IMG/VR virus record: IMGVR_UViG_3300046535_000101
Coordinates: 1-40,134 of that record
Length of the DNA stretch: 40,134 nt
From: a virus
Direction: 5' to 3' (one strand)
Shown piece by piece: positions 15,080 through 23,226 of this stretch. Made by a program: the position numbers and the translations under genes. How positions within the stretch are numbered: position 1 is the first letter of the stretch; each line of letters opens with the position of its first letter. A model generated the notes under the pieces. That model worked only from the letters and a program-made list of their open reading frames with translations. It made no database searches and was not told the origin of the DNA.

Positions 15080-15346
15080 TTGCGCGTATCGAACTATCGA
15101 CGCTCAGACGTCCTCGCCCGGGGCGACGACGCCGCCCGGAAGCTCCGTAAGGAACTCCGTCGAGCGGGTCGCTTTCCGTGCGCTGAGTGCGGCATCCCTC
15201 GACTCGCCTCAGGGCTCGACGTCGACCACATTCACCCCCTGGCACTCGGCGGCGAGGACGTCGCCGAAAACGTTCAGGCTCTCTGTAAGCCCTGTCACAA
15301 GGCGAAGACTCGCGAAGACTTCGGGGCGACGAACACACCCTTCTGA
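15080..15346 (+). CDS. HNH endonuclease
   Basis: This 88-residue nuclease has DVDHIHPL (H50 and neighbours), the zinc pairs CAEC at 34-37 and CKPC at 69-72, and the terminal H of the HNH motif (CHKAKT). Small HNH proteins next to terminase genes take part in DNA cleavage at packaging in several HK97-like phages. The TTG at 15080 follows GGGCGGA. A second HNH gene lies 500 bases downstream. Confidence 0.9.
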   Translation: MRVSNYRRSDVLARGDDAARKLRKELRRAGRFPCAECGIPRLASGLDVDHIHPLALGGEDVAENVQALCKPCHKAKTREDFGATNTPF

Positions 15347-15353
15347 GGACGGT

Positions 15354-15851
15354 ATGAGCTACTCGACTACGCCCTCGATCGGTCAGTTCGGCGTGACCCG
15401 CATTCACGGTCTTACCGGCCGTCTGATCGAGGCCGGACAGCGTCTAGTCGGGTCCGGCTCGCGATTCACTCACGCGTTCGTCGTCGTCGCCGATGGTTGG
15501 GTCGTACAGGCTGAGCCGGGCGGAGCGAGGCTAATTCCACTCACCTCCGCTGTAGGCGGTCGAGAGACGCTCTATAGCGACCTCGACCTAACCGACGACC
15601 AGCGTAAGGCGGTCGCATTGAAGGCCCTTCGTCTCGCCCATACGCCTTACAGCTACCTCGACTATCTCGCGATCGCTGCACGTCGTCTTTTCGGCGTGTC
15701 GTTTCTAGAGCGCTATGTCGAGGACGGTAACCATATGATTTGCAGTCAGCTAGTGGACGAAGCATTTCGTGAGGCGGGTATCGAGCTATTCCCGGGTCGC
15801 ATCCCTGGTGACGTTACGCCCGGCGATCTAGCGAGGCTGATCGGTGCGTAA
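15354..15851 (+). CDS. Permuted papain-like (YiiX/NlpC-P60 type) hydrolase
   Basis: This 165-residue protein has the permuted order of C92-like hydrolases. The conserved His comes first (RFTHAFVVV, H40) and the nucleophile Cys comes later (MICSQLVDEAF, C130). Members cut amide or thioester bonds. No signal peptide is present. ATG at 15354 is seven bases after the HNH stop, and the end overlaps the second HNH gene. Its place between two HNH genes ahead of terminase is unusual, so its role (cell wall, lysis or virion processing) is open. Confidence 0.72.
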   Translation: MSYSTTPSIGQFGVTRIHGLTGRLIEAGQRLVGSGSRFTHAFVVVADGWVVQAEPGGARLIPLTSAVGGRETLYSDLDLTDDQRKAVALKALRLAHTPYSYLDYLAIAARRLFGVSFLERYVEDGNHMICSQLVDEAFREAGIELFPGRIPGDVTPGDLARLIGA

Positions 15852-16182
15852 GCGTCCCTGTCTGGTGTGTAAGCGGCTCACGTCTAACCCGTCGCGCTGT
15901 GACATACATGAGGCGGAGTACAGGCAGAGAGTGAATGCTTATCGTGGCACGTCATCCCAAAGGGGATACGGCTACCAATGGCAGAAGCTGAGCAGACAGA
16001 TACTCACTGAACATAAAGCTACCTACGGTGAGCAGTGCCAAGGCTACGGAGTGCCTTCGCACGTCGCGTCTGCCCTGACTGTCGACCACATCACACCCAA
16101 GGCTCTAGGTGGGACCGACGACAGATCGAACCTTCAGGTTCTCTGTCGTTCGTGTAATAGCCGTAAGCACACTTCGCGCTGA
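15844..16182 (+). CDS. Second HNH endonuclease
   Basis: This 112-residue protein has CLVC at the N-terminus, YQWQKLSRQIL, then LTVDHITPKALGGTDDRSNLQVLCRSCNSRK, the full HNH motif with a second zinc pair. It resembles HNH proteins found directly upstream of the small terminase in HK97-like phages, where they are needed for cos cleavage. GTG at 15844 overlaps the preceding gene by eight bases. Confidence 0.9.
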   Translation: MRKRPCLVCKRLTSNPSRCDIHEAEYRQRVNAYRGTSSQRGYGYQWQKLSRQILTEHKATYGEQCQGYGVPSHVASALTVDHITPKALGGTDDRSNLQVLCRSCNSRKHTSR

Positions 16183-16209
16183 GGGTCAACCCACAGAGTG
16201 AAGAGATCC

Positions 16210-16351
16210 AATTCGGACATCCACGTCTATAGGGGGGCACTCCTATCTCTAACGGCGCAAGCCCGACGGACCCAGCCCCCAGCCAGGAACACACCGCCGC
16301 GAAATTCGAACCGGGGGGTATCGGCCCGATCCACCCCTTAATGTCCGAATT
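16210..16351. other. Inverted repeats upstream of terS (possible packaging site)
   Basis: AATTCGGACAT (16210-16220) is the perfect inverted partner of ATGTCCGAATT (16341-16351). Inside lies a GGGG-rich dyad around ATCGG-C-CCGAT. This gap of about 190 bases before terS has no gene. Packaging-site dyads usually sit here, but no cut site can be read from the sequence. Confidence 0.45.
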
Positions 16352-16374
16352 TAGCCCCCGGGGAGGTCGCCCGC

Positions 16375-16851
16375 ATGCCCGCTGGTCGACCTCCGAAGCC
16401 GATTGAACGGAAGCGCAAACTCGGCAACCCGGGGCAGCGTGCACTACCGGCCGTCGCCGACACGGTCGCGCTCCCTGAACTTCCCTTCGAACCGCCCGAA
16501 GATCTCGGCCCCGACGGCGTCGACTTCATTCGGGGCGTCGTCGCCTCGACCCCTTGGCTCGCCAATACCGACCGCCCGACGGTCGAACTCGCCGCCCGTC
16601 TCGTCGACGAGTGCGCCGAGATTCAGCGCGAGATCAACGAAGCCGGTCGAGTCTTCGTGACCGAGAAGGGCTATCCGGTCATAAATCCACTGGTCGGCGC
16701 GCTGTCGACTAGCCGTAAGCAGCTTCATAGCGTGCTCGCGTCTCTCGGTTACACGCCCGCCGACCGTACCCGTATGGGTCTCGCCGAAGTGAAGGCGAAG
16801 AACGCATTCGAGGACATGCTCGCGAAGCGTGCCACCTACTCACGTGAGTAG
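16375..16851 (+). CDS. terS: Small terminase subunit (P27 family)
   Basis: This 158-residue DNA-recognition subunit of the packaging motor starts MPAGRPPKPIERKRKLGNPG, the basic Gly/Pro start common in P27-type TerS. It continues with the helical WLANTDRPTVELAARLVDE segment and the C-terminal KQLHSVLASLGYTPADRTR motif. ATG follows GGGGAGG. The final residues ATYSRE and the TAG stop are encoded by palindrome copy 8, so the repeat has become part of the gene. Confidence 0.88.
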   Translation: MPAGRPPKPIERKRKLGNPGQRALPAVADTVALPELPFEPPEDLGPDGVDFIRGVVASTPWLANTDRPTVELAARLVDECAEIQREINEAGRVFVTEKGYPVINPLVGALSTSRKQLHSVLASLGYTPADRTRMGLAEVKAKNAFEDMLAKRATYSRE

Positions 16852-16854
16852 GTG
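16833..16854. repeat. 22-base palindrome, copy 8 (overlaps terS end)
   Basis: Perfect copy. It supplies the terS stop codon and lies 17 bases before the terL start. Confidence 0.97.
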
Positions 16855-16871
16855 CTCAGGGAGGTAACGCC

Positions 16872-18383
16872 GTGACTACCCCGCTGTACCTAACGCCGGT
16901 CACGGCCGACGAGATAGCCCGGGGCGACGGCGACGACTTCGGATCGTTCACTCAGTTTCTCCGGGTCACGAAGGATTCAGTCGGCGGTTCAGCGGGCGAA
17001 CCGATGGTTATGCGCGACTGGCAAACGGCCATGATGCGCCGCCTATTCGCCCGCAAAGAGAACGGCCGTCTGAAGCACCGACAGGCCCTTATCGGCGTGC
17101 CCCGTAAGAACGGGAAGAGCGCGCTAGGCGCCGGTGTCGCGCTGTACGGTCTCGCCTTCGGCCCTAAGGGCGGCGAGGTCTTTTCGTGCGCTGCCGATAA
17201 AGAACAGGCTCGAATTGTCTTCGGTACCGCGAAGAAGATGATCGAGCTAGAGCCACAATTCGGTGGCCTATTCAAGACTTACCGCGACGCTATCGAGCTT
17301 CCGGCGACCGGAAGTGTTTACCGGGTTCTCTCGGCTGAGGCATTTACGAAGGAGGGTCTTAACCCTCACCTTGTGCTCTTCGATGAAGTGCACGCTCAGC
17401 CGAACCGTGAACTCTGGGACGTTATGGCGCTCGCGACCGGTGCCCGTACTGAGCCCCTTCTCGTCGGCATTACGACGGCTGGAGTGAAGAGCGACAGTAC
17501 GGGCGGCGACTCTCTGTGTTACGGGATGTACCAATACGGACAGCGCATCGTTTCCGGCGAGATCGACGACCCGTCGTTCTACTTCGAATGGTGGGGAGCC
17601 CCGGAAGGGTCGGATCATCGCGACCCGGCCGTGTGGGCAAACGCGAACCCTGGTTACGGCGACATTGTGTCGGCCGACGACTTCGCCGCCGCTGTACTGC
17701 GGACACCCGAAGCGGAGTACCGGACGAAGCGACTTAACCAATGGGTCTCGACGGCTCAGGCGTGGCTTCCGTCCGGCGCATGGGACGAATGCAAGGGCGC
17801 GAGCGAGCCGATTCCGGCCGGTGCTGAGGTCGTGCTGTCCTTCGATGGGTCGTTTAACAACGACTCGACGGCGCTCACTGTCGTCACGTGCCCGAAGGGC
17901 GAAGACCTCCCACACATCGACGTCGTCGCCGCATGGGAGAAGCCGAAGGAATCCGGCCAAGACTGGTCAGTGCCAATCCTCGACGTCGAGGCGGAGATAC
18001 GTAACGCCTGTCGTCGCTGGTCGGTGCGCGAGATCGTGTGTGACCCGTTCCGGTGGGCGAGGACGTATCAGGTTCTCGAAGATGAAGGCTTGCCCGTCGT
18101 CGAGTTCCCTCAGTCGCCCGCCCGAATGGTTCCGGCGACTCAGCGCTTCTTTGAAGCCGTCATGAATAAGTCGCTCACGCATTCCGGCGATCTTCGTCTA
18201 GCGCGTCATCTGTCGAACACCGTTATTCGCACCGACTCTCGCGGGTCGCGAATCAGTAAGGACTCGAAGGGCTCGCCCCGGAAAATCGACCTCGCCGTGT
18301 CCGCTGTCATGGGGCTAGAGCGAGCGATGCAGGAACCCGAACGCGAGCCCGAAACGCAGTTCTTTAACTGGGCCGATCTCTAG
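16872..18383 (+). CDS. terL: Large terminase subunit
   Basis: This 503-residue packaging ATPase-nuclease has Walker A GVPRKNGKSALG at about 75-86, Walker B LVLFDEVH at 167-174 and the coupling-like GITTAG downstream. The RNase H-like nuclease has VVLSFDGSFNNDSTALTVV and a later acidic EIVCDPFRW. GTG at 16872 follows GGGAGG. It belongs to the Terminase_1 type that pairs with P27 TerS and HK97-like heads. Confidence 0.95.
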   Translation: MTTPLYLTPVTADEIARGDGDDFGSFTQFLRVTKDSVGGSAGEPMVMRDWQTAMMRRLFARKENGRLKHRQALIGVPRKNGKSALGAGVALYGLAFGPKGGEVFSCAADKEQARIVFGTAKKMIELEPQFGGLFKTYRDAIELPATGSVYRVLSAEAFTKEGLNPHLVLFDEVHAQPNRELWDVMALATGARTEPLLVGITTAGVKSDSTGGDSLCYGMYQYGQRIVSGEIDDPSFYFEWWGAPEGSDHRDPAVWANANPGYGDIVSADDFAAAVLRTPEAEYRTKRLNQWVSTAQAWLPSGAWDECKGASEPIPAGAEVVLSFDGSFNNDSTALTVVTCPKGEDLPHIDVVAAWEKPKESGQDWSVPILDVEAEIRNACRRWSVREIVCDPFRWARTYQVLEDEGLPVVEFPQSPARMVPATQRFFEAVMNKSLTHSGDLRLARHLSNTVIRTDSRGSRISKDSKGSPRKIDLAVSAVMGLERAMQEPEREPETQFFNWADL

Positions 18384-18391
18384 GAGTACGC

Positions 18392-18577
18392 GTGAAATAC
18401 TTCCCGTCGCTTCCGTGGCGACGCGTCATATCCGACGGTGCTGATATCGGCGGTCTCGGCTGTCTGGTCGGGGCAGGTTGGTCGTTCAGTTCAGCGCTAG
18501 GCGTCGGTCTTCTCGGCGGCGCGCTTCTGCTAGTTGGTTGGGTGGTGGGCAATGAGCCTTCTACGCCGGGCCAGTAA
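18392..18577 (+). CDS. Small membrane protein between terL and portal
   Basis: This 61-residue product starts at GTG 18392 after AGGAG. A basic start (MKYFPSLPWRRV) is followed by about two hydrophobic Gly-rich segments (IGGLGCLVGAGW and ALGVGLLGGALLLVGWVV). It overlaps the portal start by 26 bases. Similar small membrane proteins occur here in some actinophages; function unknown. Confidence 0.65.
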   Translation: MKYFPSLPWRRVISDGADIGGLGCLVGAGWSFSSALGVGLLGGALLLVGWVVGNEPSTPGQ

Positions 18578-19799
18578 GCAGACACGGGGCATTTTGGCTA
18601 GCGGGTCGGGTGATCCGTGGGCGATCCCCTCGAATGGACAGCTCGCCCCTCAGTCGGCTTCGGGCGTGTCCGTGACCGAAGAGACGGCTATGCGCCTTCT
18701 CGTCGTCGCGTCGGCCGTCCGCATTCTCTCTGACGCTGTCTCGGGTCTCCCGTTCGATGCCGTGAAGGCAGACGGCGAGATTCGACAGACGGTCGAGCCA
18801 CCCCCTCAGATCATTTCCGACCCGTTCGGCGGGGGCTCGAATTCGGCACTGACTACGCGCCGACAGGGCTTCGGTCAGATGATGGTTTCGCTTCTCTTGC
18901 GAGGGAACGCGTACGCCGTTGTCCTGACGCGCGACCGCATGGGGCGGCCGACCCGGCTTCGGGTGCTGCACCCGGATCATGTGAAGTGCGAGTTCGACGA
19001 GAGCGGACAGCGCGCGTACGAAGTCGACAACGTGACCGTTCCGGCTCACAACATGGTTCACCTACTGGGCATGTCGTACCCGGGGTCGGCGACCGGTATC
19101 AGCGTGATTCAGTACGCCCGGGAAGCGATCGGTCTCGGTCTCGCCGCTGAAGAGTTCGGCGCGCGCTTCTTCGGGTCCGGCGCTCACATGTCCGGCATCG
19201 TTTCGGTGCCCGGCGACCTCGACCGGGAACGGGCGCGAGGGCTTAAAGAGAGCTTCCAGTCGGCGCATGGCGGTCTCAGGAACTCGCACACGGTCGGTGT
19301 CCTTACGGGCGGTGCTACCTGGCACCCGATTAGCGTCACGCCCGACGACGCTCAGTTTCTCGGCACCCGGGCGGCGCAGAATCTCGACCTAGCAATGTTG
19401 TTCGGCGTACCGCCGCACATGCTCGGTCAGGTCGATAAGACGACCTCATGGGGAACCGGCATCGAACAGCAGGGTCTCGGCTTTCTCGCCTACACGCTGT
19501 CGCCGTGGTTGGGCCGGTTCGAAGACGCATGGTCGACCATGCTCAGCAAACCTCAGACGGCACGGTTCAACGCCGATGCCCTATTGAGGACGGACACGGC
19601 CGGACGGTACGCCGTTTACACGGCCGCCCGTTCAACCGGAATTCTCACGACCAACGAAATTCGTGCGCTTGAGAATTACGCACCGGTCGAGGGTGGCGAC
19701 AACATCGCCGCCCCGCTGAATTCCAGCGCACCGAAGATGAAGGACAACGCCGCTTCATCTACTGCGCCTAAAGCCGACGATTTGGGGGCGGTTTTGTAG
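18552..19799 (+). CDS. Portal protein (HK97 family)
   Basis: This 415-residue protein forms the dodecameric ring through which DNA enters. Typical segments are AVRILSDAVSGLPFDAVK near the N-terminus, LLLRGNAYAVVLTRDRMGRPTRLRVLHPDHV, and the C-terminal FGVPPHMLGQ. The start at ATG 18552 (MSLLRRASKQ) fits the family and lies inside the preceding small gene. The stop TAG shares one base with the protease GTG. Confidence 0.94.
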   Translation: MSLLRRASKQTRGILASGSGDPWAIPSNGQLAPQSASGVSVTEETAMRLLVVASAVRILSDAVSGLPFDAVKADGEIRQTVEPPPQIISDPFGGGSNSALTTRRQGFGQMMVSLLLRGNAYAVVLTRDRMGRPTRLRVLHPDHVKCEFDESGQRAYEVDNVTVPAHNMVHLLGMSYPGSATGISVIQYAREAIGLGLAAEEFGARFFGSGAHMSGIVSVPGDLDRERARGLKESFQSAHGGLRNSHTVGVLTGGATWHPISVTPDDAQFLGTRAAQNLDLAMLFGVPPHMLGQVDKTTSWGTGIEQQGLGFLAYTLSPWLGRFEDAWSTMLSKPQTARFNADALLRTDTAGRYAVYTAARSTGILTTNEIRALENYAPVEGGDNIAAPLNSSAPKMKDNAASSTAPKADDLGAVL

Positions 19800-20539
19800 T
19801 GAGCAACTTTGCAAGTCGCGCGACCCTTCAGGGGGTCGTCGAGAACCGAAGTCGACCCTTCGAGGGTGTCGAGCTTCGAGAGTCGGCGGACGGCACGGGA
19901 GGCAACTCCCTGACCTTCAGGGGTTATGCGTCCGTCGTCGACGCCGCCTATGAAATGCAGGACTTTCTAGGCGACTACACGGAGGTAATTCGGGCGGGGG
20001 CGTTCGCGAGGACGCTAGCGGCCGGTGCCGACGTGCCTTTTAAGGTCAACCACGACGGGATCACGCTCGCCCGTACGAAGTCGGGCACTATGCGGCTCGC
20101 CGAGGACTCGACCGGGCTTCACGTCGAGGCAGACCTCGACCCGGCGTCGCCTGCCGTTCAGACCCTCCGCAGCGCTATGGAGCGGGGCGACCTCGACGAA
20201 ATGTCGTTCGCGTTCCGGGTCGTGCGTCAGGATTGGTCGCCCGACTGGACTCAGCGCGACATTACCGAAGTCGACCTGAATAAGGGCGACGTCTCGGTCG
20301 TGAACTATGGCGCCAACCCACACACGGGTGGCCTGACCTCGCTCCGTTCGGCCGAACTCGCTTCGGCTATGCGCGAGTTGCGCGCGGGGGAGTTGACCCC
20401 GGAGAAGCTAGACGCTCTCTTCCGGCTGATCCCTGAACTCGCGGCGGCTCTCCCGACAGGGGAGAGCGACGAAGCGCGAGAGGTCGAGGACGTCGACCTA
20501 TCTCTCTACGACGCTCGCCTTCGAGCGCTTTCTCTCTAA
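19799..20539 (+). CDS. Prohead maturation protease (HK97/U35 type)
   Basis: This 246-residue serine protease removes the capsid scaffold domain. It shows the U35 start FRGYASVVDAAYE, the VIRAGAFARTL segment and the catalytic VKVNHD-like FKVNHDG. The Ser region is LDEMSFAFRV. GTG at 19799 overlaps the portal stop by one base. The C-terminal region is acidic. Confidence 0.92.
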   Translation: MSNFASRATLQGVVENRSRPFEGVELRESADGTGGNSLTFRGYASVVDAAYEMQDFLGDYTEVIRAGAFARTLAAGADVPFKVNHDGITLARTKSGTMRLAEDSTGLHVEADLDPASPAVQTLRSAMERGDLDEMSFAFRVVRQDWSPDWTQRDITEVDLNKGDVSVVNYGANPHTGGLTSLRSAELASAMRELRAGELTPEKLDALFRLIPELAAALPTGESDEAREVEDVDLSLYDARLRALSL

Positions 20540-20551
20540 CCCCTTCGGTGC

Positions 20552-20573
20552 CACCTACTCACGTGAGTAGGTG
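20552..20573. repeat. 22-base palindrome, copy 9
   Basis: Perfect copy between protease and capsid genes, 34 bases before the capsid ATG. With copy 10 it brackets the capsid gene. Confidence 0.97.
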
Positions 20574-20607
20574 CTTCCGCCATGCCCAAAACAGGAGTAC
20601 CTCACCC

Positions 20608-21936
20608 ATGCGTGATGTGATTAACGGCGTTATCGCCAATCGCACCGAAGCTCGCGCGAAGCTCGACGCGATGCTAGAGACCGCGAAGACCGAGAAGCGC
20701 GGTCTGTCCGACGACGAGAAGTCGGAGTTCGACAAGCTAGAGACCGAGGTTCGCGAGTTTGACGCGCGTATCGAGGAACTCGACGCGCAGATTCGCGCCG
20801 ACGAGAAGGCGGCCGACGTCGCGAAGCGCTATGCCGGTTCCGTGAAGGTCACTAGCGAGCCTGAGATCTACCGCAACGACGTTGGCGGCCGGTCCTACTT
20901 CCGAGATCTTCACCTCGCCCGCAACAAGGGTGACCGCGACGCGTCCGAGCGACTGACTCGCAACGACCGCATGCGCGCCGACGCTGAGAAGCGAGCCATT
21001 ACGACCGTGAACGGCGCGGGTGGCGAGTTCGTTCCGCCCCTGTGGCTAGAGCAGGAGTTCGTGAAGCTCGCCCGTCCGGCTCGCATTACCGCGAACCTGA
21101 CGCCGACCTTCGCGCTTCCGGCCGGTACTGACGCGATCAACATTCCGAAGGTCGCGACCGGTACCGCTGTCGCTCAGCAGACCACGCAGAACACGGCCGT
21201 TCAGAACACCGACCTGACCACGACCAGCATTTCGAGCCCGGTCGTGACCATTGCGGGTGGCCAGACCATTTCGCTTCAGCTGCTCGAACAGTCGCCGCTG
21301 AACATCGACCAGGTCGTTCTTTCCGACCTCGCGGGCGACTACGCGCAGAAGCTGAATGCTCAGGTTCTCGCCGCTGCGGGTGGTGCGGGCAACCTGACCG
21401 GTATTACGAAGCTCGCCGGTATCAACGCCGTGTCGTACGTCGATGGCGCGCCGACGATCGCGAAGCTTTACTCGAAGATCGCCGGTGCGATTCAGACCGT
21501 GCACACTTCGCGGTTCCTGCCCCCGGACACGATCGTGATGCACCCGCGCCGGTGGGCGTACTTCCTCGCCGGTGCCGACGGTCAGGGTCGCCCGCTGGTC
21601 ACCCCTTCGGCCGGTTCCCCGATGAACAACCTTGCGGCGGCCGGTGACGTCGCCGCTCAGGGTTACGTCGGTCAGCTTCAGGGTCTGCCCGTGTACGTCG
21701 ACGCCGGTATTACCACCACGAACGGCGCCGGTACCGAAGACGTGATCATCATCGCGCGCATGGCCGACCTGATGCTGTGGGAAGGCAACGTTCGCGCTGA
21801 GGCGTTCCAGCAGACGTTCGCTCAGAACCTGTCGGTCTTCATCCGTCTGTACAACTACGCGTCGTTCCAGGCCGGACGCTATCCCCAGAGCATCGCGCTT
21901 ATCCAGGGTACTGGTCTGATCGCCCCGACGTTCTAG
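20608..21936 (+). CDS. Major capsid protein (HK97 fold)
   Basis: The precursor is 442 residues. Residues 1 to about 85 form a coiled-coil delta domain (AKLDAMLETAKTEKRGLSDD), expected to be removed by the protease. The body starts near the G-rich NGAGGEFVPPLWLEQ segment and contains typical HK97 pieces: TAVAQQTTQNTA, an LPPDTIVMHPRRWAYF helix and the C-terminal NYASFQAGRYPQSIALIQGTG. ATG 20608 has AGGAG upstream. An in-frame start inside the palindrome (20548) is not credible. Palindrome copies flank the gene on both sides. Confidence 0.95.
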   Translation: MRDVINGVIANRTEARAKLDAMLETAKTEKRGLSDDEKSEFDKLETEVREFDARIEELDAQIRADEKAADVAKRYAGSVKVTSEPEIYRNDVGGRSYFRDLHLARNKGDRDASERLTRNDRMRADAEKRAITTVNGAGGEFVPPLWLEQEFVKLARPARITANLTPTFALPAGTDAINIPKVATGTAVAQQTTQNTAVQNTDLTTTSISSPVVTIAGGQTISLQLLEQSPLNIDQVVLSDLAGDYAQKLNAQVLAAAGGAGNLTGITKLAGINAVSYVDGAPTIAKLYSKIAGAIQTVHTSRFLPPDTIVMHPRRWAYFLAGADGQGRPLVTPSAGSPMNNLAAAGDVAAQGYVGQLQGLPVYVDAGITTTNGAGTEDVIIIARMADLMLWEGNVRAEAFQQTFAQNLSVFIRLYNYASFQAGRYPQSIALIQGTGLIAPTF

Positions 21937-21955
21937 TTCGCCCCGTGATTGGGGG

Positions 21956-21977
21956 CACTTACTCACGTGAGTAGGTG
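21956..21977. repeat. 22-base palindrome, copy 10 (T variant)
   Basis: Left half CACTTACTCAC; T at 21959 pairs with G at 21974 in + strand RNA. GGGGG...CCCCC extends the stem to 21951-21982. Confidence 0.95.
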
Positions 21978-22003
21978 CCCCCGGTCCAACCCTAGGAGAG
22001 TCT

Positions 22004-22327
22004 TTGCCACCCGCTAAGCCTGCCGTTCGTTCCGATATCGCCGTCGAGGTCGACGCCGTGCTCGACGAGAACGGCACCTTTACCGGTGAATGGATTGAGA
22101 GCGACGGCTTCGATTCGGTTCGCCTTCTCTACAGCTTCAACGGCGTACAGCCGAGCGTCGGCTTCGAGGAAGCCATAGACGCCGCTGGAAGCGCCGTTCT
22201 TCTGCCCCGGCCGGTCCAGTACCGGAACACGTCAGAGACGCGCCTAACGGGCCGTTTCTTCCGTCTGGTCGCCGACTTCGGCGAGCCGGGTTCCGTCTTC
22301 CGGGCTTCGGTCCGTCGCGCTAGCTAG
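22004..22327 (+). CDS. Small structural protein after capsid (possible head decoration)
   Basis: This 107-residue product starts at TTG 22004, after AGGAGAG. The pattern is beta-rich (IAVEVDAVLDENGTFTGEWIES, RFFRLVADFGE), without membrane or signal segments. Location right after the capsid gene suggests a decoration protein or a head-completion protein; no family is recognised. Confidence 0.7.
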   Translation: MPPAKPAVRSDIAVEVDAVLDENGTFTGEWIESDGFDSVRLLYSFNGVQPSVGFEEAIDAAGSAVLLPRPVQYRNTSETRLTGRFFRLVADFGEPGSVFRASVRRAS

Positions 22328-22341
22328 CCGAAGGGGCTTCC

Positions 22342-23226
22342 GTGTCGCTGATCTACTTCGCGGGGCAGGACGTCGCCGTAAGCGCCGTGCCGGTCGCCGA
22401 CAACGGGGGAGCCCCTAGCGGCGCTGTAACGGTCTCTGTGACCGTCACGGACCCGAACGGGGCGACTACCTCGCCTACGGTCTCGGGACCCGTTAGCGGG
22501 GCGTACACGGCCGTCGTGCCGTCCGTCTCGGTCGCCGGTGTGTGGCTGGTCCGATGGACGGCGACCGGAACCGGCGTTGTCTGGTCGAGCGAGACTCAGT
22601 TTCAGGTTCGCGCCGTCGGCGTCGAGCAACTCGTCGACCTCGCCTCAGTGAAGGCGCACCTGAACATCACGCCGACCGACACTCGGCAGGATGACGAACT
22701 TCAGGGCTTCATTCTCGCCGCCGCAGATCTCGCCCGCGACCATTGCGGCCCGTTCATCCCTGAGACTCATACGCAGTACCTCGACGGCGGCGTTCCGTCC
22801 ATCGTGCCTGACTGGCTTCCCGTGAAGTCGGTTCTGTCAGTGACCGAGTTCTACGGGCTTGGGTCGTTCGTGCTGACCGAATCGCCCCTAGGCGGGGGCA
22901 CGTCGTCGGCGTTCGCCTACACGGTCGACTACGGAACCGGCGCGCTAACCCGACGCACCTTCAGCGGCGACGCTGTCGACTTCGCCGAAGGCGTGAAGAA
23001 CGTGAAGGTCGTTTACACGGCCGGTCGCTCGACCGTCCCCTATTCGATCCGTCTCGGCGTACTAGAGCTAGTGCGTCATCTGTGGCAGCTCACGCAACAG
23101 GGCGGCCGTCCGAAGTTCGGCGGCGCTGGAGACGGCGGCGAGCACTTCATTCCGACCGGCTTCGCCCTGCCGACCCGTGTCCTCGAATTGTGGCACCCGT
23201 TCCGACGCCCCCCGGGAATTGCCTAA
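22342..23226 (+). CDS. Ig-like domain fused to head-tail connector
   Basis: The product is 294 residues. Residues 1 to about 93 look like an Ig-like beta sandwich (VTVSVTVTDPNGATTSPTV, AGVWLVRWTATG). From about 97, LVDLASVKAHLNITPTDTRQDDELQGFI matches the helical start of gp6-like head-tail connectors, which continue to the end. The fusion would place a surface Ig domain at the head-tail joint. GTG at 22342. The stop overlaps the next ATG. Confidence 0.78.
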   Translation: MSLIYFAGQDVAVSAVPVADNGGAPSGAVTVSVTVTDPNGATTSPTVSGPVSGAYTAVVPSVSVAGVWLVRWTATGTGVVWSSETQFQVRAVGVEQLVDLASVKAHLNITPTDTRQDDELQGFILAAADLARDHCGPFIPETHTQYLDGGVPSIVPDWLPVKSVLSVTEFYGLGSFVLTESPLGGGTSSAFAYTVDYGTGALTRRTFSGDAVDFAEGVKNVKVVYTAGRSTVPYSIRLGVLELVRHLWQLTQQGGRPKFGGAGDGGEHFIPTGFALPTRVLELWHPFRRPPGIA

